A model generated the notes under the pieces. The model worked only from the letters and a program-made list of their open reading frames with translations. It did not search any database and was not told the DNA's origin. Positions 33,044-45,604 of a stretch of 64,000 nt of DNA are shown one piece after another (the stretch's first letter is position 1; each line of letters opens with the position of its first letter). The stretch is from Epiperipatus broadwayi (taxonomy: Eukaryota; Onychophora; Udeonychophora; Euonychophora; Peripatidae). The DNA lies in contig JAQFVV010006215.1 in the NCBI GenBank assembly GCA_028023455.1, forward strand, positions 12,069,473 to 12,133,472. Direction: 5' to 3'. The position numbers and the translations under genes were made by a program.

Positions 33044-34336
33044 CTAAAAAAAAAAAAAATAGAATATATAACTTTTAAATAAATAAATATTCACAGTTAA
33101 TCCATATTTGTTTTATGCATCATTAAAAATGAAGAAATAATCACATTAATTCTAATAGAATTCAAGATGCTCATTTCTCATAAAGAAGTCTTTTTTTAAA
33201 TATTTTTATATTCCTTTTTCGCTGTATACATTTGCTCTGTCTCAGATAAAAATTTACCAGTGAAATGTTAACTTTCTTTTTATTACAGTTATTCATTATC
33301 TCATTCAAGTCAAAGTCACGATTAAAATTTGTTAATATTTTACATAATAATTTCTAAGTTCTGGCCAAAGTTTATTGGAAATATTTCTAACAATTAAAGA
33401 TATCAACTGTTGAAAATATTTTTCTAATTAGTTTTTGTTTCTTTCACTTTGCATTAACATATTTCTTATATTATATAAACTAATGATTACTTCCTAAGCA
33501 TATTTAAATTCAAAATATAATGAATATTTTCTACCGATAATAATATCTAATTACACAGCACATTTATTTTAAAAATTCCATGCTTATTTCATTTTTGAAT
33601 TTTCCTCAAAAGTTGGCATCTTTTCAGATTGTTTGTTTGTTTCTTCTATTAATTCCACAAATTTATGTTCCCTCTCATTTCTGTTATCAGTAAAGTTTTC
33701 AAATTCATTCATAAGATCAAATACATTCTTTCCATCCATATAAAATCATTCATATCATCATCAATAAATAAGACATTGTCAAATCAACAATATTTTAATG
33801 GTTCGACAAACTTTTTAACATAAGAGCTATTTTGTTTATACCCATTCCCTCCAATAAAACAACCACAAGGAAAGAGCTGAAAAAGAGGTTTATGAAAAAT
33901 ATGAATTTCTGAATGGACTAAGGATATATTGGAACATTTATTTTAGCAGTAGAATCTGTACACATTCTAATAAAAATGAAAATTCTCTTTAAAGATAAAC
34001 AAACAAAAAATTACTCTGACAATTTGATTGGTTCACACTGAAGCAGTCGAAGTCTAATCATCATAAAGCCTCATGCTTCACCATCTGTACTAACCTCCTG
34101 CGGGGCCCACAATTCAGACCCTATCGTAAATATATGCCATTCACCTACACACTGTAGGTATAATCATCCAAGGAATTAATAAAATTATTTAGTAAAGTAA
34201 AACAGTAGTGTGCGTGATGCATATATATATATATGAATGAAGCAATAATTCTATCAATACTTATTGCTGAAAATTAAATGTTCTTATACAAGTGTAAATA
34301 TCTTTTTATATGTGTGTATTTAATTAAAGTATTGGA
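33044..34336. other. Intron, nothing firm
   Basis: First part, next to exon 2, of the 27.3-kb intron. AT-rich. GC-richer patch at about 34070-34170. A 51-codon minus-strand frame at 33584-33739 is probably chance. Confidence 0.5.
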
Positions 34337-34452
34337 ATGTAAAAACAAAGAAAAATGGGGAATGCTCGAAATACTGAAATAATCATTATCTGAAATGTAA
34401 AAACAAAGAAAAATGGGGAATGCTCGAAATACTGAAATAATCGTTATCTAGA
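34337..34452 (+). repeat. 58-bp tandem duplication
   Basis: Two adjacent copies of a unit beginning ATGTAAAAACAAAGAAAAAT and containing GGGGAATGCTCGAAATACTG. They differ at one position near the end (AATCATTATC versus AATCGTTATC), so the duplication is recent. Confidence 0.9.
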
Positions 34453-34669
34453 TTCAAATTGTTTTCATTAATTAAAATTGTAAATCTTAATTAAAATCAT
34501 AAGCAATTCTTTTGTTAGTTGTTTTCAAATCTTTAAAAATATCTAAAATGGTATTTCGAGCCTTATCTGCTTTAAAAATATTTTGTTAATTAAATGTTGT
34601 TTTTAATCAAGAGATTACAAAGATAGTTGTGGGCAACTGAGATTGCTTTCTTGGAGGGATTAAAGAATG

Positions 34670-34703
34670 TATAAAAAGGACCCATAAAACAAAAAAAATC
34701 AGT
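34670..34703 (+). promoter_or_regulatory. TATA box plus TCAGT initiator, probably of a solo LTR
   Basis: TATAAAAAGG at 34670 and TCAGT at 34699 have the spacing of arthropod-type core promoters. Repeated TCAGTTACTTT words follow up to 34775. The surrounding 34330-35290 looks like an LTR of an unrecognised retroelement, ending just before element B; no partner LTR or coding region was found. Confidence 0.45.
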
Positions 34704-35412
34704 TTTAGTTATTTTTCAGTCAGTTACTTTTCAGTCACTCTCAGTTTTACTTTGAGTTACTTTCAGTTACTTAGAAAATTCTGTGAGAACATCTTTCAGT
34801 AAAATAAATTTTCAGAAGTGTTTCCAGACCTTAAAATTTTAAGAAGTCAACAGAAGTTAGGTGCTATGAACTGTGAGTAGAAAAGAAGCACTTCTCTCCG
34901 GGCCTCTCGGAAGACTGTCTACCTGATGCTGTCAAATTCCATCCATTTGAGCAGCCATACAAGATGACTCTCTGCCACTATGCTGCTATCCTTAAGTAAC
35001 TTCACCTAATGTAGAGCTGTCTTAATACGTAAATTCCTTTTGAATTTCTAATAAGATATAGTTAAATCTTTTGTCTGTTAATTTGAGTATTAATTTATAA
35101 CTTCTGGCTAATTTTGCTTTTAAACTCTCTCTCTCTCTCTGTAATCCCTTACTAGTACTTATGTAATTCTAATTAAGCTCTTTCACGCTTAATTAGATTA
35201 TATAGCTTTGTGCGGCTCAATTAAATATTTAACTTATTTTGTTTAATGTATATATATAATTTATTATCTTTAATATGCCAATATCAGTCAACCTCACGAG
35301 TCTAATAAGGGTTTATTTTCTTTGTTTAATGGGGAAAGAGCTTCAGTTAAATTTACTATAGTAAAGTTTTATTCATTTGTGACAGAAATCGCTCGCTAAG
35401 TTCGTTTTATAT

Positions 35413-37196
35413 TGTGATGATCGCACATCCGGCGATCCCACATGTATATATTTAATATTCAGAAATATTAAATATTGTAGTTTTCTTTTCGAAATAGAAA
35501 AAAAAAACAAAGAAATAAAAGAATTAAACCAATGAAGAAAGAAAATGTAATTAATTTCCATAATGAACTAAAAGAGAGGGAAATAGAATCGAAAAGATTC
35601 TTATCTTTTACCCTCCAAAGTTGATATTTTGGAAAAATAGAAATATTTAAATGTAGAAATATTGAAATCGTATGTTTGGTTTAAAATAAAAATGTGAGAA
35701 AGGAAATATAAACGAAGTAGGAACTCAAAATGATTTATAAAAATAAAGATTGAGGAGTTTAAATAAAATTATAAATAGAATTTAAAATATGACAAAAAGA
35801 TAAAGATCTATTCCATAAAAGTACACATTTTGACGAGAAACGAAATGCATGTGTGAAAGTATGTATAAATTCAGCAATGTTTAATGCACGTCAAATGAAA
35901 ATAATTTGATTAAAAATTTATTTTATTAAAAGGAAAATAAAATAAATAAGAAATAAATGTAAAATATTGCTACGAAATTGTATGAAAAAAGTAAACTTGT
36001 ATAAATTGTTGAAGGCATTGTAAAGTGAAAGGTGTGAAAGAAAAGCTACAAACAAAAAGATCAAGAAAATGAAAGAGTTTGAAAAATACATTAATGAATG
36101 AAATGAGACAGTTCACGTAGAGACTTCGGTGAGGACACTGCTCTGATAATAAGCACATTAGAATAGACTAGAAAGCAGACATGAAAATCCTTTAAATTAT
36201 TAAAAGAAAAATCCAGAAGCTGAGTGGAAGGACCTCGATGTAGAAACTGAACACTGTATGAACAGGAAAATGATTTACAACATAAGTGAAGCTTCAAAAA
36301 TGTGTAGCTAAGGGCCATCACGATCGCTGGCCGATTCAGACCCACCGTGCTCGAATGGTCACCTTCGCCGACATAGCGCCTGCCTGATGATCCGCCTGCC
36401 ATGTCCTTGATGTCATAGTACGGAGAAGTCACTACGAATAAGAAGAAATTCCACATACCAAGTCCAATCTAAGAGCGACTGTTCCCTGCTAAAGAAGTGG
36501 AGGAATTCCACATGATGGTCAGCAGGACCATAACTCATATCAGAGACGAAGAAAAACCTAGGTAAATTACATATCACACCTATATAAAACATACGTGCAC
36601 ATACCTTTGATTTAAAGCAATTGCAAATTCCAGATATTAATGATATAGACAATAATCAAACTCTTTCTAATATTTGGAATGACGACTATAAGTGGATAAT
36701 TTATTTTCGTAGATTATAATCATTTGTAGGATTTAAACTATACATTTAATCGTAGCATTATATCCAATGATTTTTTTTTTATTGTATGTAAATATTTCAA
36801 TTGATTTCTTTTTTTGTTGTTATTTATTATATTAAATATTCCTAATTATTTTATCTGTTTCGTCTCGTTTCTTCGCCATTCCAAATAGTTAATATACCTG
36901 GAGGGGTTTGGGTTATAATTATTACTCCGTTTTGAGTACTAAGTAACACGTGAGGCAAGTGGTGCAGTATTCTTGATCCCATTTAATTTATAAATTATCC
37001 AAGCGCTGTGATTTAATAATTACAGCAGTCGAGACGTTTGACCGGAAAAGATAACCTAGGCAATATCCGTATGGTCACACGTTCGGTCAAGTATGGATAT
37101 AGATTCGTTTATGTCGGTATGTTCTCTTTGCTTGCGTTAACGGAAGGTGGACGATTTGAGTTTAAGAATCCGTATTATCGTCGTGTTTCCATTACA
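35413..37196 (+). repeat. 5' LTR of element B
   Basis: 1,784 bp, TGTGATGATCG...TTCCATTACA. Very close to the 3' LTR; differences include an ATATAAATAAAAGGGAAGTG insertion near the end of the 3' copy and a 50-bp tandem duplication there (41081-41160). Minus-strand open frames (36091-36456, 36413-36652) are shared by both LTRs but hold no known motif; I treat them as non-coding LTR sequence. Confidence 0.9.
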
Positions 37197-37199
37197 TTT

Positions 37200-37217
37200 T
37201 GGGGGCCAGTCCAGGAT
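37200..37217 (+). promoter_or_regulatory. Candidate primer-binding site (tRNA-Pro type)
   Basis: TGGGGGCCAGTCCAGGAT, three bases after the 5' LTR. It starts with TGG and matches the classical proline-tRNA primer site known from retroviruses at about 15 of 18 positions (from memory). The location is exactly where minus-strand DNA synthesis is primed. Confidence 0.7.
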
Positions 37218-37588
37218 TTATTGCTGTGCAATTGGTAATCATGTATTGGTTAAATTTTGTAAAGTAAATATTTAAAAAAAAAAAGGTGATATATGTAAAA
37301 TTAGTTTAATAAATCAGAATGGTGAGGAGCGAAGATGAGGAGATAATTTTTTTTTCGCTTTGTAATACTTTATGTATTTCGACGTCAAATGTGTAGAAAG
37401 GATAGAAAAAAGGGGGAGTGGAATTTTAATATCAAGAAAGCGTTGAAGTTTTGTTGCGATGCATTTAATGTGAGAAAAGAAATATTCAAGATAGATTATC
37501 TAGATGTAATTGCTGTTAACAAAAAAATAAAGTACTTAAGTTAAAAAGAATTAAAATCAAGTTTCAGGAAGGTTTTAATAATAAAAAA

Positions 37589-37935
37589 AATAGTCGCGTA
37601 TCTCAGTCAAATTGAAGAAAATATGTCTATGAGTCTAAAATAGTCACGTATCTAAGTTAAGTGAAGAAAATATATATGTATGATTCTAAAATAGTCGCGT
37701 ACCTCAGTAAATTGAAGAAATATATGTATGATTCTAAAATAGTCGCATATCTCAGTTGAATTGAAGAAAATATATGTATGATTCTAAAATAGTCGCGTAT
37801 CTAAGTTAAGTTGAAGAAAATATATATGTATGATTCTAAAATAGTTGCGTATCTCAGTTAAACTGAAGAAATATATACATGTGATTCTAAAATAGTTGCG
37901 TATTTCAGTTAAGTTAAAAAATAAATGTATGTATG
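37589..37935 (+). repeat. 48-51-bp tandem array in the leader of element B
   Basis: Seven copies of a unit built on TCTAAAATAGTCGCGTATCT CAGTTAAATTGAAGAAAATA, at starts 37591, 37641, 37692, 37740, 37790, 37842 and 37893. The last is truncated. It sits between the primer-binding site and gag, the usual place of the packaging signal. Confidence 0.92.
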
Positions 37936-38387
37936 AATAAAGTAATCAATAAAGTACAAACAGAGTGTGTAACGTAGGATATTAGTAAGTTGAAAATATA
38001 TATGGGTATGAATTTTAAATAGCCTTAATAATAAAGTGATCAATAAATGATATACTTAGTATTACAGTATATCAGCAACGAGAATTGTTTGAATTGTAGT
38101 TAAAATATGAAAAATATATAATCACGCCATTGACTTAAGCAGAGTGAGTAAGAGTTTACATAAGTAGTAAAATAGAGGACAGTCATCAAAGTAGGGCAGG
38201 CAGTCAAAAAAGAATCTAGGGCAGATAGACAAAATGGTGAACCAGAGCACGTGTGTTAGGATTGGCTAGCGTTCAAAATGCTAATGCTCATATAATAAAG
38301 AACAAAAGATAGCAAATCAAAATAAAAAGGAAAGAATCAGTAGAGAAAAATATATATATCAGAAAGGGTAAGGTAAAAATTATATCT

Positions 38388-39840
38388 ATGTGTACAAGGT
38401 CCCAAACTAAAATGGACCTTCAAATAAATGAAGTGAAAGAAATGGATGTAGATAAGGAGAGGGACACAGGGGAAATCACGCAAAGGGAAGTGAAAGATAA
38501 AATTGATTTTAGTGATGTAATGAATATGCTCATGCAAATGAGAATGGAACAACAGCAGTTCATGAAGGAATACAAGGAAAGGGAAGAAAAAAGGATGGAA
38601 GAATGGTGTGCAAAGGTAGCAATGGAGAATAACAAAAGAATTGCTGAAACCATAGAAGAAATGAGGAGTAACTTCAAGCAATCAGATGCAAAGAACACAG
38701 GGAATGGACAGGACAGGGAAATCAAGTTGGATGAACTAAAAGGCATAGAACCATATGAGTGTGAGGAAATAGATAGAGCATAGAGTGTAGAAATAAGGTC
38801 AGCATATTCAGATCTGAAAATAGACATAGGGCAGCCGGGAAGTGGAAATAAAAAAGTTAGATAAAGAGGAGGAACTGGAAGTGATGAGATTAGAAAATAA
38901 TAGGATGCTGGTGAATATGCAGTGGGACATAAGTCAGATAGGGAGAGTAGTGGAAAGGTTAGAGTTTAAATTTGAAGAGAGGATAAAGTCAGCCGATAAA
39001 AGTGCAAACACAGACGTAAAAAGAATCGAACCAAGAGCCACTGGAGGATATATAGACCAGGGCTACGGAAATCTCATATATAATCCTATCGGGTTCTATC
39101 AGTTATTAAAGATACAAGTCTTCTCTGGATACCTTGGAGAAAGCCCTATGGAGCACTTGGGGAGCCTCGAGAGATATTTCAAGTTCAGCAGGATGAATGA
39201 GGAGGCCGGAATAGCGGTGACCTGCAGTCATTTGCAGGGTGAATCACAAGTGTGGTGGAACTCACTGTTCCAGAAGCCCACAACATTCACAGGATATCAT
39301 AAAGCTTTGAGGACCAGTTATTGGAGTGAGGAACTCCAAGAAAACATGTTGCATCAGATAGCACAGTAGAAATGGAAACGGGGGAATCATTTACATTCTT
39401 TCGCCATCAAGGGGCCAAGTTACGGATGATGACATCTAACCCATTATCTGAAATGCAAATAATTCGGATGATTAGGCATGGTTTCCCGAAAGACATTGAA
39501 CAGATATTGATTAGTACGGATAGGAAGACAGTGGATCGAGTTGCTGAGTTGCTAAACACATTGGATAACACTAGGGCCGACCAGAGGGATGAGGAATATA
39601 AATCTAGACCACATCCAAAAAAACCACTTGTAATTAAAAATGGTTGGGATCCTAGTAAAGGGCGATAGGAAGAAAACAGAAGAAATTTTACAGAGCGAAA
39701 CCCAAGAGTGCAGGAAGATAGACGACATAGAGTGGAGACTAAATGGAAACGTCCATATAAATGAACAGAGGAAAGAGAACATAGGGATCAAAATCCGCAT
39801 CCCAGAGGAAGTAGATATGAATCCAACAGGATGAGACTAC
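38388..39840 (+). pseudogene. gag remnant of element B
   Basis: Capsid protein gene split by two frameshifts: 38388-38783 (an acidic, Lys/Glu-rich, probably coiled-coil N-terminus containing QQQFMKEYKEREEKRMEEW), 38842-39369 (capsid-like core with GYLGESPMEHLGSLERYF, then QGESQVWWNSLFQKP) and 39372-39668 (FRHQGAKLRMMTSNPLSE, then IRHGFPKDIEQIL). A shifted basic tail rich in Arg follows to about 39840. No CCHC knuckle is seen. The IEHI/MEHL..LE.YF and WW.SLF..P.TF blocks also occur in the gag of element C, so the two families share ancestry. Confidence 0.82.
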
Positions 39841-40734
39841 CTCCAGATAAAACATAATTACAATAATAAGGAACGGACGGATTCACTGGTACAATATTGG
39901 AAATGGACTGGATTAAGATTAATGAAAAATGGACTTATGAGAATAGGAAAAATAATAATGATGATAATATAAGGGGAAAATGAGTCAGTAAATGGCCAGA
40001 CAGTTTGCAAGGAATACTTTACACAAATTGAGACAAACAATCAGTTAAAGAGAGTAGAGTGAATGAGATTGTAGATAGAGGCTGGAGGTAGGCAGGGATA
40101 GATATTTTAATAGGGATCTTAGCAGTATATAGTAAGCCATCTGTTACATATTCATGCGTGAGTTCTGCGGTGAATCAGATGTTATTAGATAGGGAAGGCA
40201 GGGGTAGAGACTCTCATATATAAAGACTCACTGGATTGAAATGCCCAGTTAGATAATCAATGAATATTGCGAGTCAGTAAAATATAAACAAATGTATGGG
40301 GACAGAACCCCTTATACAATGAGTTGTCAGTAAATATTCTGAGCTCATGGATGAGTTGGATATGAAATGCCAGTCATCAAACCTACCTCGGTATAGTGAG
40401 CAGAGTTGTCACTTAGAGGGATATAAGTTGTGGAATGTGGGGCATGAACAGGTTTAATCGGGTCACAGAGATATCGTGTGGACTTGAACCTATATATATA
40501 ATCAGGTAGCAGAAGTAAACTCACGTATTGTTTGTAAGCTTGATTAAAACGGTTTAGTAATGCTGAGTCGATCGTTAGAAAAGGGAATGTAATTTGCTTG
40601 GTTGCCTCTCTAGGAGTATCTCAGTATCACTTAACCAAGATTAGGAGTAGATGGATATGAGAGGGTCATAATAACAATAGTTAAGGTAAGAGTGCCTAGC
40701 TCTCAATCCATTAAAATATTTTCAAAAAAAAATT
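39841..40734 (+). other. Non-coding 3' part of element B where pol would be
   Basis: About 0.9 kb between the gag remnant and the polypurine tract. No reverse transcriptase, protease or integrase motif is visible in any frame and all frames are short. Pol has been lost completely rather than merely mutated. Confidence 0.7.
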
Positions 40735-40750
40735 TTGAAGGGGGGAACGG
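40735..40750 (+). promoter_or_regulatory. Polypurine tract of element B
   Basis: A purine run GAAGGGGGGAACGG lies five bases before the 3' LTR (TGTGATG at 40756). Position and composition fit the primer for plus-strand DNA synthesis in LTR retrotransposons. Confidence 0.75.
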
Positions 40751-40755
40751 TGTAA

Positions 40756-42570
40756 TGTGATGATCGGTCATCCTGCGATCCCACATGTATACATTTAATA
40801 TTCAGAAATATTAAATATTGTAGTTTTCTTTTCGAAATAGAAAAGAAAAACAAAGAAATAAAAAAATTAAACCAATGAAGAAAGAAAATGTAATTAATTT
40901 CCGTAATGCAATAAAAGAAAGGGAAATAGAATCGAAAAGATTCTTATCTTTTACCCTCCAAAGTTGATATTTTGGAAAAATAGAAATATTTAAATGTAAA
41001 AATATTGAAATTGTATGTTTGGTTTAAAATAAAAAGGTGAGAAAGGAAATATAAACGAAATAGGAACTTAAAATGCTTTATAAGTAAAGATTGAGGAGTT
41101 TAAATAAAATTATAAATGATTTATAAGTAAAGATTGAGGAGTTTAAATAAAATTATAAATAGAATTAAAAATATAACAAAAAGATTTTGACGAAAAAACA
41201 AATTGCATGTGTGAAAGTATGTATAGAGACAGCAATGTTTAATGCATGTCAAATGAAAATAAACTGATTAAAAAATAAAATAAATAAGAAATAAATGTAA
41301 AATATTGCTACGAAATTGTATGAAAAAAGTAAATTTGTATAAGTTGTTGAAGGCATTATAAAGTGAAATGTGTGAAAGAAAAGCTACAAACAAAAAGATC
41401 AAGATAATGAAAGAATTTGAAAAATACATTAATGAATTAATTAAGACAGTTCATGTAGAGAGTTCGGTGAGGACACTGCTCTGATAATAAGCAGATTAGA
41501 ATAGAGTAGAAAGCAGACATGAAAATCCTTTAAATTTTTAAAAAGAAAAATCCAGAAGCTGAGTGGAAGGACCTCGACATAGAAACTGAACACTGTATGA
41601 ACAGGAAAATGATTTACAACATAAATGAGGCTTCAAGAAAGTATGGCTAAGGGCCATCACGATCGCTGGCCGATGCAGACCCACCGTGCGTGCTCAAATG
41701 GTCACCTTCGCCATGTAACAACTGCCGATGTAGCGCCTGCCTGATAATCCGCCTGCCATGCCCTTGACGTCATAGTACGGAGAAGTCATTACGAATAAGA
41801 AAAAATTCAACATACCAAGTCCAATCTAAGAGCGACCGTTCCCTGCTAAAGAAGTGGAGGAATTCCACGTGATGGTTAGCAGGACCATAACTCATATCAT
41901 GAGAGAAAAACCTAGGTAAATTACATATCACACCTATATAGAACATATGTGCACATACCTTTGATTTAAAGCAATTGCAAATTCCAGATATTAATGATAT
42001 AGACAATAATCAAACTCTTTCTAATATTTGGAATGACGACTATAAATGGATAATTTATTTTTGTAGATTATAATCATTTGTAGAATTTAAAATATACATT
42101 TAATCGTAGCATTATATCCAATGATATTTTTTTATTGTATATAAATATTTCAATTGATTTCTTTTATTATTTATTATATTAAATATTCCTAAATATTTTA
42201 TCTGTTTCGTCTCGTTTCTTCCCCATTCCAAATAGTTAATATATCCGGAGGGGTTAGGGTTATAATTATTACTCCGTTTTGAGTACTAAGTAACACATGA
42301 GGCCAGTGGTGCAGTATTCTTGATCCCATTTAATTTATAAATTATCCAAGCGCTGCGATTTAATAATTACAGCAGTCAAGAGTCGTTTGACCGGAAAAGA
42401 TAACCTGGGGCAATATCAGTATGGTCGCAGGTTCGGTCAAGTACAGATATAGATTCGTTTATGTCCGTATGTTCTCTTTGCGGTAACGGAAGGTGGACGA
42501 TTAGAGTTTAAGAATCCGTATTATATATAAATAAAAGGGAAGTGCCATCGATCGTCGTGTTTCCGTTACA
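40756..42570 (+). repeat. 3' LTR of element B
   Basis: 1,815 bp from TGTGATGATCGG to TTCCGTTACA. Contains the tandem duplication of an AGATTGAGGAGTTTAAATAA segment at 41081-41160 that the 5' LTR lacks. Followed directly by the ATAT target copy. Confidence 0.9.
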
Positions 42571-43419
42571 ATATTTAAATCTGTTATACAGGTTTTTTAT
42601 CTAAAATATTTTATTGTGGATGCATATTTTACTTTGTTATTCGAATTTGTCTTTAAATTTTCATTTTAAAAGATCGTGAACCTTAGTATAATTATTCCAC
42701 CTATTCTTGCTGTTGCCTGGAGGGCTAATTTTATCAGTAATACATATATGGGAATCGAAATTAAATATAAATTTCATTAGTTTAATGTCATAGTTAAAAG
42801 AGTTATTCTCCGTTATAATTTTCTGAATGATTCTTTATTTAAATATATCACTGTGCAGGAATCAAACCATTTACAGGCTTTCATGTAATATATTAAGTTT
42901 ATCGCACAGGTATGACGCTGTTGGCCTACCTTTCCTTTCTCTTATGGTACTTCCACATATATCTTCTATATTGCTTTGACATGGGGGACTTCGGAAGTTC
43001 AAGCTCTCGGTCAACTGTTCAAAATCATTCGTAATCAGGGATATACGCTACTCCCTGTGGAACGCGAGGCTTATAGGGTTTTGATTGTGCTGCTGAATTT
43101 CCATACAGTTGGTTCTGGGCATTCAAACCAAACCTCTCCATTCGATATCATGCGTCAAAATGGCGGACATATCAACCCTCATTTATCCTCAAGTATGCAA
43201 AATACCATAAGATCCGTATTTTTCTAATGACATGCTAGCATCGTTATTGTTTTAGTTAATGGATTTATGCCTGTTTGACCTTTCGTTAGGTGTTGGAAAT
43301 AATGACTCATTCATGAAATGCACCAACATGCTAATTAGTCAGTATGTTGATTTTAAAGCTGCTTTCTTTAAAAATACGTATCAATTCCCATACACGTAAA
43401 TCAATTTATATTAATGATT
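42571..43419. other. Intron with one GC-richer open patch
   Basis: Mostly AT-rich. At 42976-43227 a plus-strand open frame of 83 codons (MTWGTSEVQALGQLF...) stands out by higher G+C than its surroundings. I recognise no domain, and the frame is not linked by splice sites to the host gene, which lies on the other strand. It may be an exapted or decayed transposon fragment. Confidence 0.4.
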
Positions 43420-45604
43420 TGTAACGGGCACATATGTACGTTACATTGTTTTTTATTATTAAACATGAAAAAAATAAAAGTTCGCAAATAAAACTTTTTT
43501 TTTTTTTAAGAATTAAAAATTGAAAATTAAAATTCTATACTAAACTCATATATATATAAAATCGCACAGATGAAAAAAATTATTAAAATAAAACTTTATT
43601 AAAAATAGAAAAACTAAATCTTTCAACAAAAAGATTTATAGATAAAAATATATCTTTAAGTTTGGAAAACACATTAATTAATCAGAAAATAAAAATGATT
43701 GTTTTAATTAGTTAGATGTAAACTAGACCTCGGGCGTTTAAAATGTATAAGCAACAGTCAGATAGGAGAGGAAAAACAATAGGAACAGAATGGCCAATGA
43801 AAGAAATCCATCAGGGAAATCGGACCTCAACGGAAGGATCATCATCATTGATGACATAATGTCAATTGAATCCTTAAAATTAATATAAAAGGAAAAGTTT
43901 GGAAATTATTAGGGAGTTATTACGAGAGGACAGATATGTGTTAGTGCGGAGTTGGAGGTGAAGGGATTGAAAGACGCACTTTCAATTCCTTCAGTTGTAA
44001 AAAAAAAAATGAAACATCGTTTTCTACATTGAGGACCAGCTAGAGTAAAAAACCTCCGGATGAATAAATAAAACGGCCTACAGAATACCAACCTCTTTAG
44101 GACGGTGTGGGAATTCACGTTCAAATGGCAAGCAACGGATAAAGCTGGACGTTTTAAAAATCGTAAGAACTTTATATTCATTTGAAAACAATAAGAACTC
44201 TAAATTCTAAACCTTTTAGTAAATAATGCAAATAGAATCCTACGTAAATTATTATTAATAAGTATTTTAATTTGATGTATTTCCTTTGTAAAATCATTTC
44301 CATTTACTTTTTTTTGTTGTTCTTTTAAGTTCTATTTATGATTTTTGTTTTTCGTTAAATTAAATTATAGAAATGTTAAACTTAAGTCGGGCGTGAATGG
44401 CTATATAGATTTGTAAAGTTATATTAGGGGAGAATAATCTTAGCTTATTTGTTTCATAGTTAAATTGGGTCAATGAATTGGATATATTGGTGTAATTAGT
44501 AGATGTAGTACGAGATTCACTACGGGCAGAATCGCTCTATACGCCGCACACTTCCTTTTTGGCCTATGGAATGCGATTCGTAAGTCGGCAAAATGACCGC
44601 AGTCCTTTCCTATGGAGTTTTTTTTTTATTGCTCTTCTTGTCAGATAGATGTAGTATTCCTATCTGACGAGAGGCAATTTCTTCTTTTAACCTTTTGTGC
44701 TGCCATATTCGTATTACATTGAATGCATCGATATATCAGATGAATTGACGCTGGTTTGACTGCAAACTTTTGGCCTAAAGTTAAATAAGGATAGAATATT
44801 TTCTTTCAAATGCAAATCTATGTAGTCTATTCATACTCGACACTTTAAATAAAAATGCATTAAATTTAAGTTGGGTATGGATGTTGCATGGATTCGTTAT
44901 TGGTTAATTATGTTTTAGGTTTTCATATTTGATCAAAATATATAGACATTCGGTAAATAATGATACCTTACGGTGAGTATCTAAAATGTATTTATTCGGA
45001 TGTCTTTTAAGTTATTGGTGTTAATGCGGCATCTTACGATTAATGCCATTGGGTTTCTTATAAATTTCCCTTTGCAATTCCACCAATGATTTTATATTTT
45101 GATCGTTTGTTTATTTTGAAATGTTGTTAACCGTGTAATCTATGTAACCGATCTATACTCAACATTATAAAACAAGCTTTATAAATCCATCTGTGCAAAC
45201 TTATAAAAATTAAAATGTAAATTTATAAAAATTAAAATGTAAATTAAAATCAAAGTTAAAAATGTAAATTAAATTTTAAAATGTAAACTGATACTAAAAT
45301 AATTTTAAATATTATATATGTGCGTAAATAAATGTTTGTGTGTATAATTACTGGCAGTGGCTTTTTCTTTTTTTATATATATATATATTCTTAGATAAGA
45401 ATTTATTATAAAATATAAATCTCTGCTATTCCACTGAGCTAGTGACAATGGGCTAACGACCGGAATCAAAATTTATATAAATAAAAAAAATTTTTTTTTT
45501 TAACTTACGTATCTGCCTACTTTATAAATTTTCTAGGTTGAAATGCCTAGTGGCGCCCTGTAGTGCAGATTACGTTAAGTCTCCCTATTCTCCGGATCGT
45601 TATA
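43420..45604 (+). mobile_element. E repeat, copy E4
   Basis: 2,185 bp, TGTAACGGGC to GGATCGTTATA, with GATT duplicated exactly (43416-43419, 45605-45608). Terminal hairpin TGTAACG/CGTTACA (43420-43445). TATAAAAG at 43884; 76 nt later the GAAGGGATTGAAAG/CTTTCAATTCCTTC stem with ACGCA loop (43960-43992). Also CTTGTCAGATAG/CTATCTGACGAG (44637-44671), GATTC/GAATC around ACTACGGGCA (44514-44533), ATTGGTG/CACCAAT in the third long stem (about 45014-45094) and CTAGG/CCTAG (45533-45550). No coding capacity. Confidence 0.9.

Larger units (their letters stand above)
35413..42570 (+). mobile_element. LTR retrotransposon B, gag-only, 1.8-kb LTRs
   Basis: A complete element of 7,158 bp with long LTRs (1,784 and 1,815 bp), a tRNA-Pro-like primer-binding site, a gag remnant and a polypurine tract, but no protease, reverse transcriptase or integrase. 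ATAT is duplicated on both sides (35409-35412, 42571-42574). It therefore must have moved with enzymes from another element. Its gag is related to that of element C, which has a full pol. It lies inside the 27-kb intron on the strand opposite to the host gene. Confidence 0.9.

Noticed and set aside
33584-33739. 51-codon minus-strand frame with acidic product
   Set aside because: Length and AT content are compatible with chance; it is not in phase or order with any USP34-like exon.
36091-36652. Minus-strand open frames of 121 and 79 codons in the B LTR (79-codon frame also at 41770-42006)
   Set aside because: Shared only because both LTRs are copies; the longer frame is broken in the other LTR, and there is no domain or start context. 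Treated as LTR sequence.
38388-38827. Minus-strand Ser-rich frames of 114 and 135 codons over the gag of B
   Set aside because: They are antisense shadows of the Lys/Glu-rich gag reading frame.
42976-43227. Additional exon of the host gene
   Set aside because: It lies on the plus strand, opposite to all six host exons, and lacks flanking splice signals in a matching phase.
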